Shown here: piece by piece, positions 25,101-32,592 of the stretch
Layout: the number at the start of each line of letters is the position of its first letter
Numbering within the stretch: the first letter of the stretch is position 1
NCBI GenBank assembly: GCA_016219595.1
Contig: JACRLY010000080.1
Location: 1-35,178 of the forward strand
DNA length: 35,178 nt
Direction of reading: 5' to 3'
Source of the DNA: Ignavibacteriota bacterium
GTDB taxonomy: Bacteria > Bacteroidota > Ignavibacteria > Kapaibacteriales > UBA2268
The notes under the pieces: model-generated
What the model saw: only the letters and a program-made list of their open reading frames with translations
Told to the model about the DNA's origin: nothing
Database searches by the model: none
Translations under genes and position numbers: made by a program

Positions 25101-25528
25101 ACAAAACTTGCCTGACCATTGCTGTTAGTTGTGTCTTCATAATCAAGTATTTTCACTATACAATTCGGAACCGGCTGTTTTGTATATGTGTTTGTCACAT
25201 CTATTATTATCCTGTGCTTTCTCTCCTTCACCACAATCTTACCCAAATAATAATTAGTCGTGTCATTCGGTAAATTCTGCAAAGCTGGGATCACAATTGT
25301 ATCATTAAAATACTTCAAATCCACAGGGTAAATATATAACGTGTCAGCATATCCTGTCGGCACTTTCACACTGAACTTTTGTCCTAACTCGGTAAAATAA
25401 ACATTTTGCATCTGCATGACCAAATTCTCATCGCTTTCCTCCTGCATCTCATTCAAATTCAGTTCCAAACTCATATTCATATTCGATTTCACCTGGGACT
25501 TCTTCTTCGTTTTCTTTGCATTGCTCAT
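22127..25528 (-). CDS. TANFOR-like giant secreted protein, C-terminal part
   Basis: About 1,133 residues from ATG 25526-25528; the track's GTG at 25558 is simply the codon after the upstream ochre. The N-terminus MSNAKKTKKKSQVK is lysine-rich with no signal peptide, yet everything after it looks extracytoplasmic. KVPTGYADTLYIYPVD completes a carboxypeptidase-regulatory-like fold begun in the upstream ORF. Ig-like units follow near 110-165 (IIIDVTNTYTKQPVPNCIV) and 195-245 (GKVTVEGKAVPYAMVYV), then a long beta-rich region. An Ala/Val-rich repetitive stretch near 970-1085 precedes a Cys-containing end (GTGSCSNNC). There is no T9SS sorting domain. It is in the same frame as, and directly abuts, the 25559-29266 ORF, so the two are best seen as one interrupted gene of about 2,380 codons. 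As an independent protein it could not be exported. Confidence 0.7.
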   Translation of the reverse strand: MSNAKKTKKKSQVKSNMNMSLELNLNEMQEESDENLVMQMQNVYFTELGQKFSVKVPTGYADTLYIYPVDLKYFNDTIVIPALQNLPNDTTNYYLGKIVVKERKHRIIIDVTNTYTKQPVPNCIVKILDYEDTTNSNGQASFVFKNASMKNFWLKIEPPDTSDLIPVNTEIQNEESKVYKSYHFLLNPGMTVKGKVTVEGKAVPYAMVYVLNGFNTNIRKTKSDANGNYTLKGINPQKGNDVQKPWINMRCVPPDENPPKDSSGNINLPGQIPGTVIDGNIDYPNLTGEEKKVEFNKGQSFVYECNFELKEFKVANLQRLHGFHIKVHKLVEKLNGEFELNGLIDFSKSANAFELLDSSQYAGLGNLVVRPGKDKFDDKGRPYFEAQPGSSTFPLTLPSMKVRLKGKSPPPNTINLEWGNKTFNYNVLLAAGGQGNNYLKVVKDSLTGGHLSSKARIVDNSFNFPGSYFRFQDDQFYMALAKDSTYDKMITSFEDCTNPAHFSIIYNWYKQGKIYYLTDANQQKLKFKFLEFDADSKIENSTLNSQGIIYLVPHAWSNIRLDPQNPATTLIEVNIPSTIAKPNVTQLTLGGICKMNLTNPQSAQFGLDPKCGLDLKPHYKLIFIGNPAAKVPGLPGFASDLKLQAVSLLSDGEQIVSFSPDCEKMPFYDIVTFKPLAIYSYADMFKIDGLMDFEIPRVANDLTYKLKFTKPSGNLKVEMLPTDITFDAPGYVKFESRANYNQQLISNRDLKLYGHVREPGKLDSIFIILNKKKVNNIITIRIDRDPGVGDQFIDLGGAQGGKFRVDSSRMVVKNNDWDILRLKLYPAGSFSDKGFGTKPLNLAVYGEIKTDADVKNQKITTSGTNTEFGDFTMTFDLPNARFIGTLNFEDKEIGPIKISGCAEICIDPHGFYFAAAAEAEVTPVGVFSVGLLIGIYDAGGKMGGIPQSTLDMVTSHSIGKGLPCAFENATTFAGFFVTGRKSIPQLTFNESVNLVIASASVSLEVGVEAAAWANFASPISAGVSVMLYAVAELELSAITCTSLYAKAEAIIKGQLEFTYPDDINFGICASINIYGKLEQKIPYLIGCDGTIFELGSDTEPFISLKADVTVGTGGVDVNIGTGSCSNNCSSVVE

Positions 25529-25558
25529 TTGTATATACTGCTGTTCCACCAAAGGCAC

Positions 25559-28500
25559 TTAATTCAGATTTTTAATATCAAATTCTTTCAGGTACGCCGC
25601 CTGTTCTGTCTTAGTCATCTTCCCGTTCTTTGTCCTCACATAACATTCAACAGCTTTTCCTTCTTCATTTATAACATACCCGTAAACAGTACCCTTCGGC
25701 ATCATCAGCACCTGCGGAAAATGCATCTGCTGTCCCATCTTCAGCGATATTCCGCTCGGCACTGGCGGTATGCACTCCTTACTCGCTGACTGAGTTACTG
25801 TATCAACCGAACCCGTAAGCTTCGTCGCTCCATACAAATAATATCCCGGGCTATTAAATTTCAACCTGTACCTGTAATGATTTATATTATCATACTTCGC
25901 CGGCAAATTCTTAAACACAAAATAACCATTCTGATAAGCTTCACCCACAATCCTTACACATCCTCCTGTACCTGTATAAAGTCCCATGTCACTGTCATCA
26001 GATTTCTTCCCTGAATAAAGCATTACAATTCCAAAATTCACGCTACGCATCGCATTCGACGCATCCAGAACACGTCCGGATATTATTGGTTTCTTCGGCT
26101 CGAGGTAAACATTTATCGATAAGCTCACCGGCTTATAATCCTCTACAAACAAATAATCATACTCATTCCTGTAGTACACTTCTGCTAATTTTGCATTCAT
26201 CTGGCTTTCATAATTCTGCCACGCAACTTCTGCTTTGGCTGCATTTGAAAGGCTTCCAGCATGAGTATTCTCCCATGCCTCATCTATCTCCTTATTGTTC
26301 GAATACGCTGTATCCTTCTTCCAGTCATCATAACCACGGGGGAAATAAATAGTTCTTTTTTGGTAAGAATTTTCGCCAACAGTATCGCTTGTGCTTATTT
26401 CAATTTTATAGTCATCCCAATTCACATTCTTATTGTGCAAAAACAATCCCGTGAATCCTGCTCCCGTTTGCTTATCAACGTATTCTTCACCATGTAAATA
26501 ATTATCCCATCTCGTAATCTTCACAGTGCTACCGTATATCACTCCACCCGGTTCGCTCTGCTCCAGATTTTTAGGATTCTTTCTCGGCACTACATTCAGT
26601 TTATATGTCCTCTTGTATGCTATCAATGTTCCCACATCGACAGAGTCCAAAGGTTGTATAAGAATATCATTTGATGGATTATAAATATATTGCTTCGTGT
26701 AATCAATTACCACAACTCTCGTTGTCCTGTGAAGCTTACCGCTGTATCCGGCAACATTGCAAAACTCCCCGTTTCCTGTTCCGAAATTACCCGAACTCTG
26801 CCAACTGCCAAGTGAATCTATGTGAGCAAAATTCTTGAAAACAAATTTCCCTTCACCGTTTGTCGTCGTTGTTGCCAATAATGTATTCCCATCTCCGAAC
26901 GGTTTCGACAAATCTGCTTCCAGCTGTGCTGCCTGCTGTCCCGTATTAGTTACACTCACTGCATTATTATGTTCTTCAAGCACATGATATGGGTCGATTA
27001 TAGTCTTGTTACCATTATTATCTTCTACGTAATAGGTAACCATCAAACCGATTTGCCTGTAATTCATCGGCTTTATATTCGATTTCGGGTCACTGGGGTC
27101 TCGCGAAACCAATTGTCCTGAAACTGATGCTGTCGGCGGATTATTTGAAATAATTGTTGCTTTCTTATCTACCTTAAAATTATAAATTTGATTTATATAA
27201 TTATAGACAAGCACATATAAATTCGGTACAAATTTTTGTGAAGTCAGCCAATATTCACTCCAATTCTTCTTTACCTGACCATTAATAATTTCTTCCTGCC
27301 ACATATCAACAAGGTAATTATCCCCATTCATCCAATTGACAATCAGTTTATCAATAGTTACAATTGTATGTGCTTTACCATCGCTTCCAATCACCGTTTC
27401 AACTTTTCCCTGTGACACCTGTTTCATCTGGTATAATTCCTTCTTTGGGTCACCAGGCTCGATTTCACCCTCATAATAGGGTATCTCTGCCTTGCTTCCC
27501 ATACGGTATACACTTACTTTCACGTTCTGTGGATTCAGGTCTTTAAAATTTCCCTTATTATACCCTTTACTCACCTCAAACTTCAACTTGTAACTCCAAA
27601 CATAAGTCACAATTTTCCCTAAATTGATAGAATCTGCATTCAACTCTATTTTCTTATTAATTTCCAGATAATAAAAATTATTTATTAAAAGTACGTAATA
27701 TTCAAACAATCTTCCTTTCACCAAAGTCGCAGTATTTATATTACCGAATTTCTTATTCACCTGGTATTGCATGATTTTATTTAAATCCCCGCCATTCTTT
27801 GCTCCTACAATAGGTACACTGAAACTTCCATCCTCGTTCAATGTAACAGGTACATCTGCTTTACCCATCCCTTTATAATATAAATTCTGGTCAATGCTGT
27901 CAGCTATTATCTCATTTGTAACTGTATCCCTAATCATAAGGAATCTCTTTAGTTTAACTCCGGGAGAATTGACCGGGTATTCATCCGTATAATGCTGGAA
28001 CCTGTACATCAGTTGCCCGTTTATATTATATACATTCTCAGGTAAATCAAGGTAAGCATAATCAGCATTAATTGTGTCTAAAGCATATTTCTGTGCTGTC
28101 GAATCGGGCAAATTTAAATTAGTATTTTTCAACACATCGAACTGTTTAAAATCAACACTCATCGAATTAATGAAATGAACTTTATATTTTATAAATGCAG
28201 TGTCGCTCTGTTTTGCAGTATTATTTTTCCAAAGCACATAAAAATTCTTTTTATTATTAACTTCTATTTTCGGAGTTTCTCCAATCGAACCGGCTTCTTT
28301 ACACGTTGGAATTATAATATCAATACCTTTTTCAATATTTGATGCAGTAGTATCCGGTGTATGAGGAGTTTCAACAGTTTTATATATGAATTTCCATGCC
28401 TCGCTCACTCCCGCATTTTTAAACATTACATTATTCGCCGGGTCTCGTGCAACAACTCTCCATGCGTATGTCTCCCCGTTTAAAAAGGTCGGGTCATTAG

Positions 28501-29266
28501 GAAAGGCCACATAATTTGTAGTTGGTAAATCCTTTTCAAAATAAAATTGTGATGTGCTGTACATAACTGCATTCGGATTATCTGCCGGATTAACCATCTT
28601 TGCAATTTGCAGTTTATATAATGTTCCCAATGGTGCAGTAGGGGAGCCAATCCATGTAAAAATCACTGGATTAGCAACGCTTATACTCTTCAATGTATCC
28701 TCATTTGCCGGCTGTATCAATATCGGCGGTTCAGGATATTGTATTGAAATATTCTGACAAGCATCTTCCGATACCGGTTCACCTGTGTTATAATCATACG
28801 CTCGGTAACATACATCATATATCCCTTCCGGCAGCGAGCCAGACCTCATCAGCTTCTCTCTTTCGATACCTACTATATCGAGGTCCCTTACATCAAATAA
28901 ATTTCTTAACTGTACACCTGAAATTGTTGTCGGAATATTCGGTTGCAATATAATCGGTGTTAATGGTTTATGCCCGGGTTTTGTCGAAATTATGATACCA
29001 TTGTCAACTCCCTTAATCATTCCTCCAAGCTTTATTTCCCGGTTTACCTGGTCAGTATTAACAAGTATCAGAAATGTATTATTTTTCCCCTCGAAATAAT
29101 CCGAAAAATATGGAGAATAAGGGGGTACAATATTTAATGTAATTGTTACTACATTGTTTTGGGCTTGTGTGTTTATATTGAATAATAAGAATAGTAACAC
29201 AAATCCTAAATGCATCATTAAGTCCGAAGGATGAGAATAAAATGATTTAATATATCCCTTTGTCAT
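25559..29266 (-). CDS. TANFOR-like giant secreted protein, N-terminal part (ends at an in-frame ochre)
   Basis: The 1,235 residues have a signal peptide (hydrophobic MMHLGFVLLFLLFNINTQAQ, about 17-36). Residues about 40-180 resemble the TANFOR domain known from large Tannerella-type Bacteroidetes proteins: PPYSPYFSDYF, an RDLDIVGIE segment, LPEGIYDVCYRAYD and VSEDACQNISIQYPEPPIL. An FnIII-like unit follows (about 180-300, GETYAWRVVARDP). Long beta-rich modules follow, two of which share a motif: INLGKIVTYVWSYKLKFEV near 550 and VDVGTLIAYKRTYKLNVVP near 880. Carboxypeptidase-regulatory folds lie near 1,090-1,190 and at the C-terminus (YGYVINEEGKAVECYVRT). The last fold is cut by TAA 25559-25561 and completed by the downstream ORF. 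AAGGTGG four bases before ATG is a strong Shine-Dalgarno. It follows the barrel gene by 40 bases. Confidence 0.75.
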   Translation of the reverse strand: MTKGYIKSFYSHPSDLMMHLGFVLLFLLFNINTQAQNNVVTITLNIVPPYSPYFSDYFEGKNNTFLILVNTDQVNREIKLGGMIKGVDNGIIISTKPGHKPLTPIILQPNIPTTISGVQLRNLFDVRDLDIVGIEREKLMRSGSLPEGIYDVCYRAYDYNTGEPVSEDACQNISIQYPEPPILIQPANEDTLKSISVANPVIFTWIGSPTAPLGTLYKLQIAKMVNPADNPNAVMYSTSQFYFEKDLPTTNYVAFPNDPTFLNGETYAWRVVARDPANNVMFKNAGVSEAWKFIYKTVETPHTPDTTASNIEKGIDIIIPTCKEAGSIGETPKIEVNNKKNFYVLWKNNTAKQSDTAFIKYKVHFINSMSVDFKQFDVLKNTNLNLPDSTAQKYALDTINADYAYLDLPENVYNINGQLMYRFQHYTDEYPVNSPGVKLKRFLMIRDTVTNEIIADSIDQNLYYKGMGKADVPVTLNEDGSFSVPIVGAKNGGDLNKIMQYQVNKKFGNINTATLVKGRLFEYYVLLINNFYYLEINKKIELNADSINLGKIVTYVWSYKLKFEVSKGYNKGNFKDLNPQNVKVSVYRMGSKAEIPYYEGEIEPGDPKKELYQMKQVSQGKVETVIGSDGKAHTIVTIDKLIVNWMNGDNYLVDMWQEEIINGQVKKNWSEYWLTSQKFVPNLYVLVYNYINQIYNFKVDKKATIISNNPPTASVSGQLVSRDPSDPKSNIKPMNYRQIGLMVTYYVEDNNGNKTIIDPYHVLEEHNNAVSVTNTGQQAAQLEADLSKPFGDGNTLLATTTTNGEGKFVFKNFAHIDSLGSWQSSGNFGTGNGEFCNVAGYSGKLHRTTRVVVIDYTKQYIYNPSNDILIQPLDSVDVGTLIAYKRTYKLNVVPRKNPKNLEQSEPGGVIYGSTVKITRWDNYLHGEEYVDKQTGAGFTGLFLHNKNVNWDDYKIEISTSDTVGENSYQKRTIYFPRGYDDWKKDTAYSNNKEIDEAWENTHAGSLSNAAKAEVAWQNYESQMNAKLAEVYYRNEYDYLFVEDYKPVSLSINVYLEPKKPIISGRVLDASNAMRSVNFGIVMLYSGKKSDDSDMGLYTGTGGCVRIVGEAYQNGYFVFKNLPAKYDNINHYRYRLKFNSPGYYLYGATKLTGSVDTVTQSASKECIPPVPSGISLKMGQQMHFPQVLMMPKGTVYGYVINEEGKAVECYVRTKNGKMTKTEQAAYLKEFDIKNLN

Positions 29267-29306
29267 AAACCACCTTTATATTAATTTATTTTTTTCATGT
29301 TATCAT

Positions 29307-30893
29307 TTAAAAATTATATATGTAGCCAACACTGCTCCTGTATTCGGTAAAACTCGGATTAGTTCCGCTCAAACGCGAATCAATCAAATTCACGTCAAAC
29401 CTTACATTGTGTGAATTTGCTAATTGATATGAGCTCTGTATTGTAGCTGTAGTCGTTGCTCCCGAACTAACACCGTTAACATTTTGAATCTGGTAGCCAA
29501 CCGAACCACCAATATTGATTGAACTTAAAGTCCAATTCAATTGAACAATCGGACCAATAAACAAACTCTTCGAATTTGCCATCGTTGACTGAACTGCATT
29601 AATATTTAATCCATAACTAATTCCCGATTTAATCAATACAGTCTGATAGGTGAGTGTTCCCGTTAAATTCTGAGTCTCTGTAGTTCCTGCAGTTTTTTTA
29701 TTAAGGTCATTTAAGGTTTGGTATCCTCCCATCAATAAAATATTATGAACTGCCGATTCCCCTGACATTGTAATTCTAAAAACAGAATTGAAATTATGAT
29801 TTACCCTCGATACTTTCATAGAATCTACAAATGGAATTGTATCTATCCTGGGAAATATTTTTCTTGTTTGGGCTATCCCGTAGCTCGAATACCTCAAATC
29901 TATACCATAGCTCTGCTTCTGATGAGACAAATCGATTGAGCCGATTATTCTGTTCGATGTGTATGTTTTTGTTTTCATTAGATTATCATTTTGAATCCCA
30001 ATGCTTCCGCTTACTCTCAATAAATTATCAAAAACAGTGAAATATGGTGACAATGTTATATTTTCAACATCCGATTCCATGTAATAAATACCCATTGATT
30101 TATAATCAGGGTCAATCCTCTTGTATGCAAGCCTCAAGCTGAATCCTTTTCCCCTGTATGTTAATCCGGTTTGAAATGCAGTAGTTAATTGTGTAGATGT
30201 CCTCACATTATAAATACTCTGAAATTGCTTCAAAATTCCACTGCTCGTCGAATCGTTTATTGCAGACGCCCTCGTGTCAAGTGTATATACACTACCTGCC
30301 GCATCAATATCCATACTCAAAAACGAAAACGGTGAGAATCTGCTCGTTAATCCCAATACCATATTCTCTGCAGGCTTATATAACACACCAGTGGTGTCAA
30401 CACTTCTCAAATAATTTGTATCAATCGAATTAAAATCATCCTTTGCTCTTAGCAATATCAAATCGCAATAATCAGTCTGAGTTCCAAGACCGAATTTAAC
30501 TGCATATCCCATTCTCTCAAATGTTGGGGCAATCATTCGGGTTGACGATGAATCTCCTACTGTCGCTTTCAGGAATCTCCCATACATAGCACCAAACCTG
30601 AAAATGCTAGGATTAAGCTCGATTCCTCCTCCTAGAAAAGTGTGTCCCGACAATGTAAAAGGCGAATAACTCAGATTTCTCCAGCCGGCATGAGCTGTAA
30701 TCCATTTATATTTGGGACTAACTCCATATTGATTAAATGGCTGGATAAAACTCCTGTTTTGCTCACTGATTGTCGCCGAAAACGGAAATGATATGCCGAA
30801 CAAATTAATTGTAAATGAGCCGACCAGGGAATAGTCAAATGGCTTGTATCGGGCATCCATACCTCCTGATATTCCATAATGGCTCAAATTCAA
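29307..30893 (-). CDS. outer-membrane beta-barrel protein lacking its signal peptide
   Basis: The protein is about 528 residues of alternating amphipathic strands ending in a terminal aromatic, SSVGYIYNF, the usual barrel insertion signal. The N-terminal part has PFNQYGVSPKYKWITAHAGW, YSPFTLSGHTFLGGG, and FGAMYGRFLKA, a pattern I associate with uncharacterised FCB outer-membrane proteins. The track starts at TTG 30893, but homologous-looking sequence extends upstream in frame (ADDKIITASGSIGLNLSHYG) to a TAG at 30939-30941, with a TAA 12 bases further up. No frame upstream encodes a hydrophobic signal sequence and there is no ATG or Shine-Dalgarno. A barrel without a signal peptide cannot reach the outer membrane, so the gene appears 5'-truncated. 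The preserved body suggests recent loss, or a non-canonical start. Confidence 0.65.
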   Translation of the reverse strand: MNLSHYGISGGMDARYKPFDYSLVGSFTINLFGISFPFSATISEQNRSFIQPFNQYGVSPKYKWITAHAGWRNLSYSPFTLSGHTFLGGGIELNPSIFRFGAMYGRFLKATVGDSSSTRMIAPTFERMGYAVKFGLGTQTDYCDLILLRAKDDFNSIDTNYLRSVDTTGVLYKPAENMVLGLTSRFSPFSFLSMDIDAAGSVYTLDTRASAINDSTSSGILKQFQSIYNVRTSTQLTTAFQTGLTYRGKGFSLRLAYKRIDPDYKSMGIYYMESDVENITLSPYFTVFDNLLRVSGSIGIQNDNLMKTKTYTSNRIIGSIDLSHQKQSYGIDLRYSSYGIAQTRKIFPRIDTIPFVDSMKVSRVNHNFNSVFRITMSGESAVHNILLMGGYQTLNDLNKKTAGTTETQNLTGTLTYQTVLIKSGISYGLNINAVQSTMANSKSLFIGPIVQLNWTLSSINIGGSVGYQIQNVNGVSSGATTTATIQSSYQLANSHNVRFDVNLIDSRLSGTNPSFTEYRSSVGYIYNF

Positions 30894-31087
30894 TCCGATT
30901 GAACCGCTCGCAGTAATTATTTTATCATCTGCGATTCTCTAGTATTTTATTTATTTTTCTATTCTTATTATACTCAATCAATACCCCTATTATATAATAT
31001 AAGGAATTTTTTGAATTATCTGAAAGGAAATCTATAAACAATTACAATTTTTATTTAATAGTAATGAAAATAAAACAGGAGGGATTT
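30894..31087. other. AT-rich spacer upstream of the truncated barrel gene
   Basis: No ORF or RNA gene is seen. The first about 48 bases (30894-30941) still read in frame with the barrel on the minus strand. Beyond that the sequence is low-complexity, with TATATTATATAATAGGGG-like runs on the minus strand that could hold a -10 region, but no TAnnTTTG element. The missing signal-peptide codons should have been here. Confidence 0.4.
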
Positions 31088-31750
31088 TCATTTGTAATTT
31101 TCATATTCAATATATTTTGCCGTTTTCAATGCGGTTTCTCTTCCGTGTATTTTTTCAACTATGTACAGAGCCCCGTCTATTCCCGCCGATACACCTGCCG
31201 TAGTAATTATTTTACCGTTGTCTGTAAACCGTTTTCCGTCACAAACTATTATCTTCGGATATAATTTTTGTAATCTTTTTCTTGCTCCGTACCAGGTTGT
31301 TGTCTCCAATCCATCCAGCATACCCAAATCTGCAAGTATGAATGCACCCGTGCAAACTGACAAAACATACTCAGAGTTGACTGTCTTTGCTAATATCCAT
31401 TTACCAGTCTCAGGAAACTCTTTTGATAAATTTAAATTACCGCCCGGAATAACCAATATATCAGGCTGAGGACAATTAATAATTGTATAATCGGCTTTTA
31501 TTTCTGTATTTGTATGACTTTTAATTGAGGAATTATTAGGTGAAACGGTATATACTTCAAATGCAGATGTCGAATCATTCACCATCGCATCGTTGAATAT
31601 TTCCAGTGGACCACAAAAATCTAAAAGATATACTCCGTCATAAATTAAAATAGCAACTTTTTTTTTGACTCCCTCTGTTGAGTAAGAATTGTAGCTAAAA
31701 ACAAAAATCAATAATAGAAATAATAACGATAATTTAAATTTAGTTCTCAT
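31088..31750 (-). CDS. exported DJ-1/PfpI-family protein
   Basis: From ATG 31748-31750 the protein has 220 residues. Its signal peptide (MRTKFKLSLLFLLLIFVFSYN, cleavage near SYST) is followed by a DJ-1/PfpI class-I glutamine-amidotransferase-like fold (about 31-205). Family residues are Glu50 in GPLEIF, IPGGN (101-105), nucleophile Cys133 in SVCTGAFILA, and TTAGVSAGID (183-192). The latter two resemble the GATase domain of AraC/GlxA-type regulators and isonitrile hydratases, but there is no DNA-binding domain. Activity is unknown; the intact Cys/Glu pair suggests a functional site. The track start at 31789 is wrong because those codons are the stem and T-run of the tRNA terminator; GAGAGGA sits 7 bases before the chosen ATG. 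A periplasmic location is unusual for this family. Confidence 0.85.
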   Translation of the reverse strand: MRTKFKLSLLFLLLIFVFSYNSYSTEGVKKKVAILIYDGVYLLDFCGPLEIFNDAMVNDSTSAFEVYTVSPNNSSIKSHTNTEIKADYTIINCPQPDILVIPGGNLNLSKEFPETGKWILAKTVNSEYVLSVCTGAFILADLGMLDGLETTTWYGARKRLQKLYPKIIVCDGKRFTDNGKIITTAGVSAGIDGALYIVEKIHGRETALKTAKYIEYENYK

Positions 31751-31762
31751 AATAATCCTCTC

Positions 31763-31794
31763 AAAAAAAAAAGATATGATTTTACTCATATCTT
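31763..31794 (-). terminator. intrinsic terminator of tRNA-Met
   Basis: On the minus strand AAGATATGA, a 6-base loop, then TCATATCTT forms a perfect 9 bp stem (31771-31794), immediately followed by a run of T residues (A-run 31763-31770 on the plus strand). It lies 18 bases after the tRNA 3' end and before the DJ-1 Shine-Dalgarno. Confidence 0.85.
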
Positions 31795-31812
31795 CACGAA
31801 TAATTTATTTCG

Positions 31813-31886
31813 TACCGGAGGAGGGAGTTGAACCCCCGACACATGGATTATGATTCCATTGCTCTAACCAACTGAGCTACTCCGGC
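31813..31886 (-). tRNA. tRNA-Met (CAT)
   Basis: The 74-base minus-strand cloverleaf starts GCCGGAG and ends CTCCGGT plus discriminator A. It has a D-arm GCTC/GAGC, an anticodon stem ATGGA/TCCAT with loop ATCATAA (anticodon CAT at 31850-31852), a variable region GTGTC and a T-arm GGGGG-TTCAACT-CCCTC. The anticodon stem lacks the three G-C pairs of an initiator, and position 1 pairs (as G-U), so it is an elongator Met. A CAU tRNA-Ile2 is possible, but the body resembles known elongator Met sequences. CCA is not encoded. It is transcribed between the BFN gene and its own terminator. Confidence 0.92.
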
Positions 31887-31901
31887 AAAATTTTCGAGTT
31901 A

Positions 31902-31909
31902 CAAAATTA
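31902..31909 (-). promoter_or_regulatory. -7 promoter element of the tRNA gene
   Basis: TAATTTTG on the minus strand fits TAnnTTTG and lies 15 bases before the mature tRNA 5' end. The matching -33 position falls inside the last codons of the BFN gene and reads TTAG-like, so only half of the promoter is convincing. Confidence 0.4.
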
Positions 31910-31917
31910 AGAAATGT

Positions 31918-32511
31918 TTACGAACTTTCTAATATCTTTCTTAATTCGTCACGCAACAAAGCTGCTTTTTCATAATTCTCGTCTTTCACTGCTTTCTCAA
32001 GCTGTGTCTGGAGTAATTCCGCCTTTGTTTTTGGTCTGTGTTTATCCACCTGGGATTGATTCCGTAGGTATGCATCTTCTTCGCCGCCATCGATTCCGGG
32101 TTCTTCTCCCTGTGGAATCAAGCCGGTCTCATCGAGTATATCACCCTTCACGAAAATTGGTGCATTGAATCTTACAGCAAGTGCAATTGCATCGCTCGGT
32201 CTTGCATCTATTTCAAATTCGCCTTCGTCAAAAATGAGCTTTGCATAAAATGTTCCTTCACGCAATTCATTCACATATACTTCCGTCAAATTCGAATCAA
32301 ATGAATCAATTAAATTTTTCAGTAAGTCGTGTGTCATTGGTCTCGGTGGCACCACCCCTTCCATCTCGAGTGCTATCGCTTGTGCTTCGAATGCTCCTAT
32401 GATAATTGGCAGACGCCTGTTGCCGTCTACCTCTTTCAATATCAAAGCGTATGCACTGTTACTCGCAGGGCTTGCAGATAATCCGAGAACAACTAATTGT
32501 ACTTTATCCAT
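31918..32511 (-). CDS. bifunctional nuclease (BFN) family protein with UVR motif
   Basis: The 197 residues contain a BFN/DUF151 domain at about 1-130: VVLGLSASPASNSAYALIL, PIIIGAFEAQAIALEMEG, PRPMTHDLL and the signature DARPSDAIALAVRFNAPIF. A Glu/Gly-rich linker follows, and then a UVR helical motif (about 163-195, LEKAVKDENYEKAALLRDEL). The plant and bacterial BFN family is described as having RNase/DNase activity; the UVR motif mediates protein contacts in UvrB/UvrC. This BFN-UVR fusion is common in FCB bacteria and its role is not established. The start ATG has no strong Shine-Dalgarno. It lies 81 bases downstream of etfA on the same strand and may be expressed from its own promoter. Confidence 0.88.
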   Translation of the reverse strand: MDKVQLVVLGLSASPASNSAYALILKEVDGNRRLPIIIGAFEAQAIALEMEGVVPPRPMTHDLLKNLIDSFDSNLTEVYVNELREGTFYAKLIFDEGEFEIDARPSDAIALAVRFNAPIFVKGDILDETGLIPQGEEPGIDGGEEDAYLRNQSQVDKHRPKTKAELLQTQLEKAVKDENYEKAALLRDELRKILESS

Positions 32512-32592
32512 TTATATCTTTATATTTTTCGTCAAATTTTTTATCTAAGACTGAATATTTTTTTAAATATTGCACTCTCCGATTTTCACTTT

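Noticed and set aside
18252-25561. Global reassignment of TAA as a sense codon
   Set aside because: Most genes in the window end at TAA where family alignments expect the C-terminus, so TAA is a normal stop here.
25406-25789. 127-residue plus-strand ORF over the ochre junction
   Set aside because: His/Leu-rich translation antisense to the two parts of the giant gene; a shadow with no supporting features.
31813-31886. Initiator tRNA-fMet
   Set aside because: The anticodon stem lacks the three consecutive G-C pairs of initiators and the first acceptor position can pair as G-U; an elongator is the better call.
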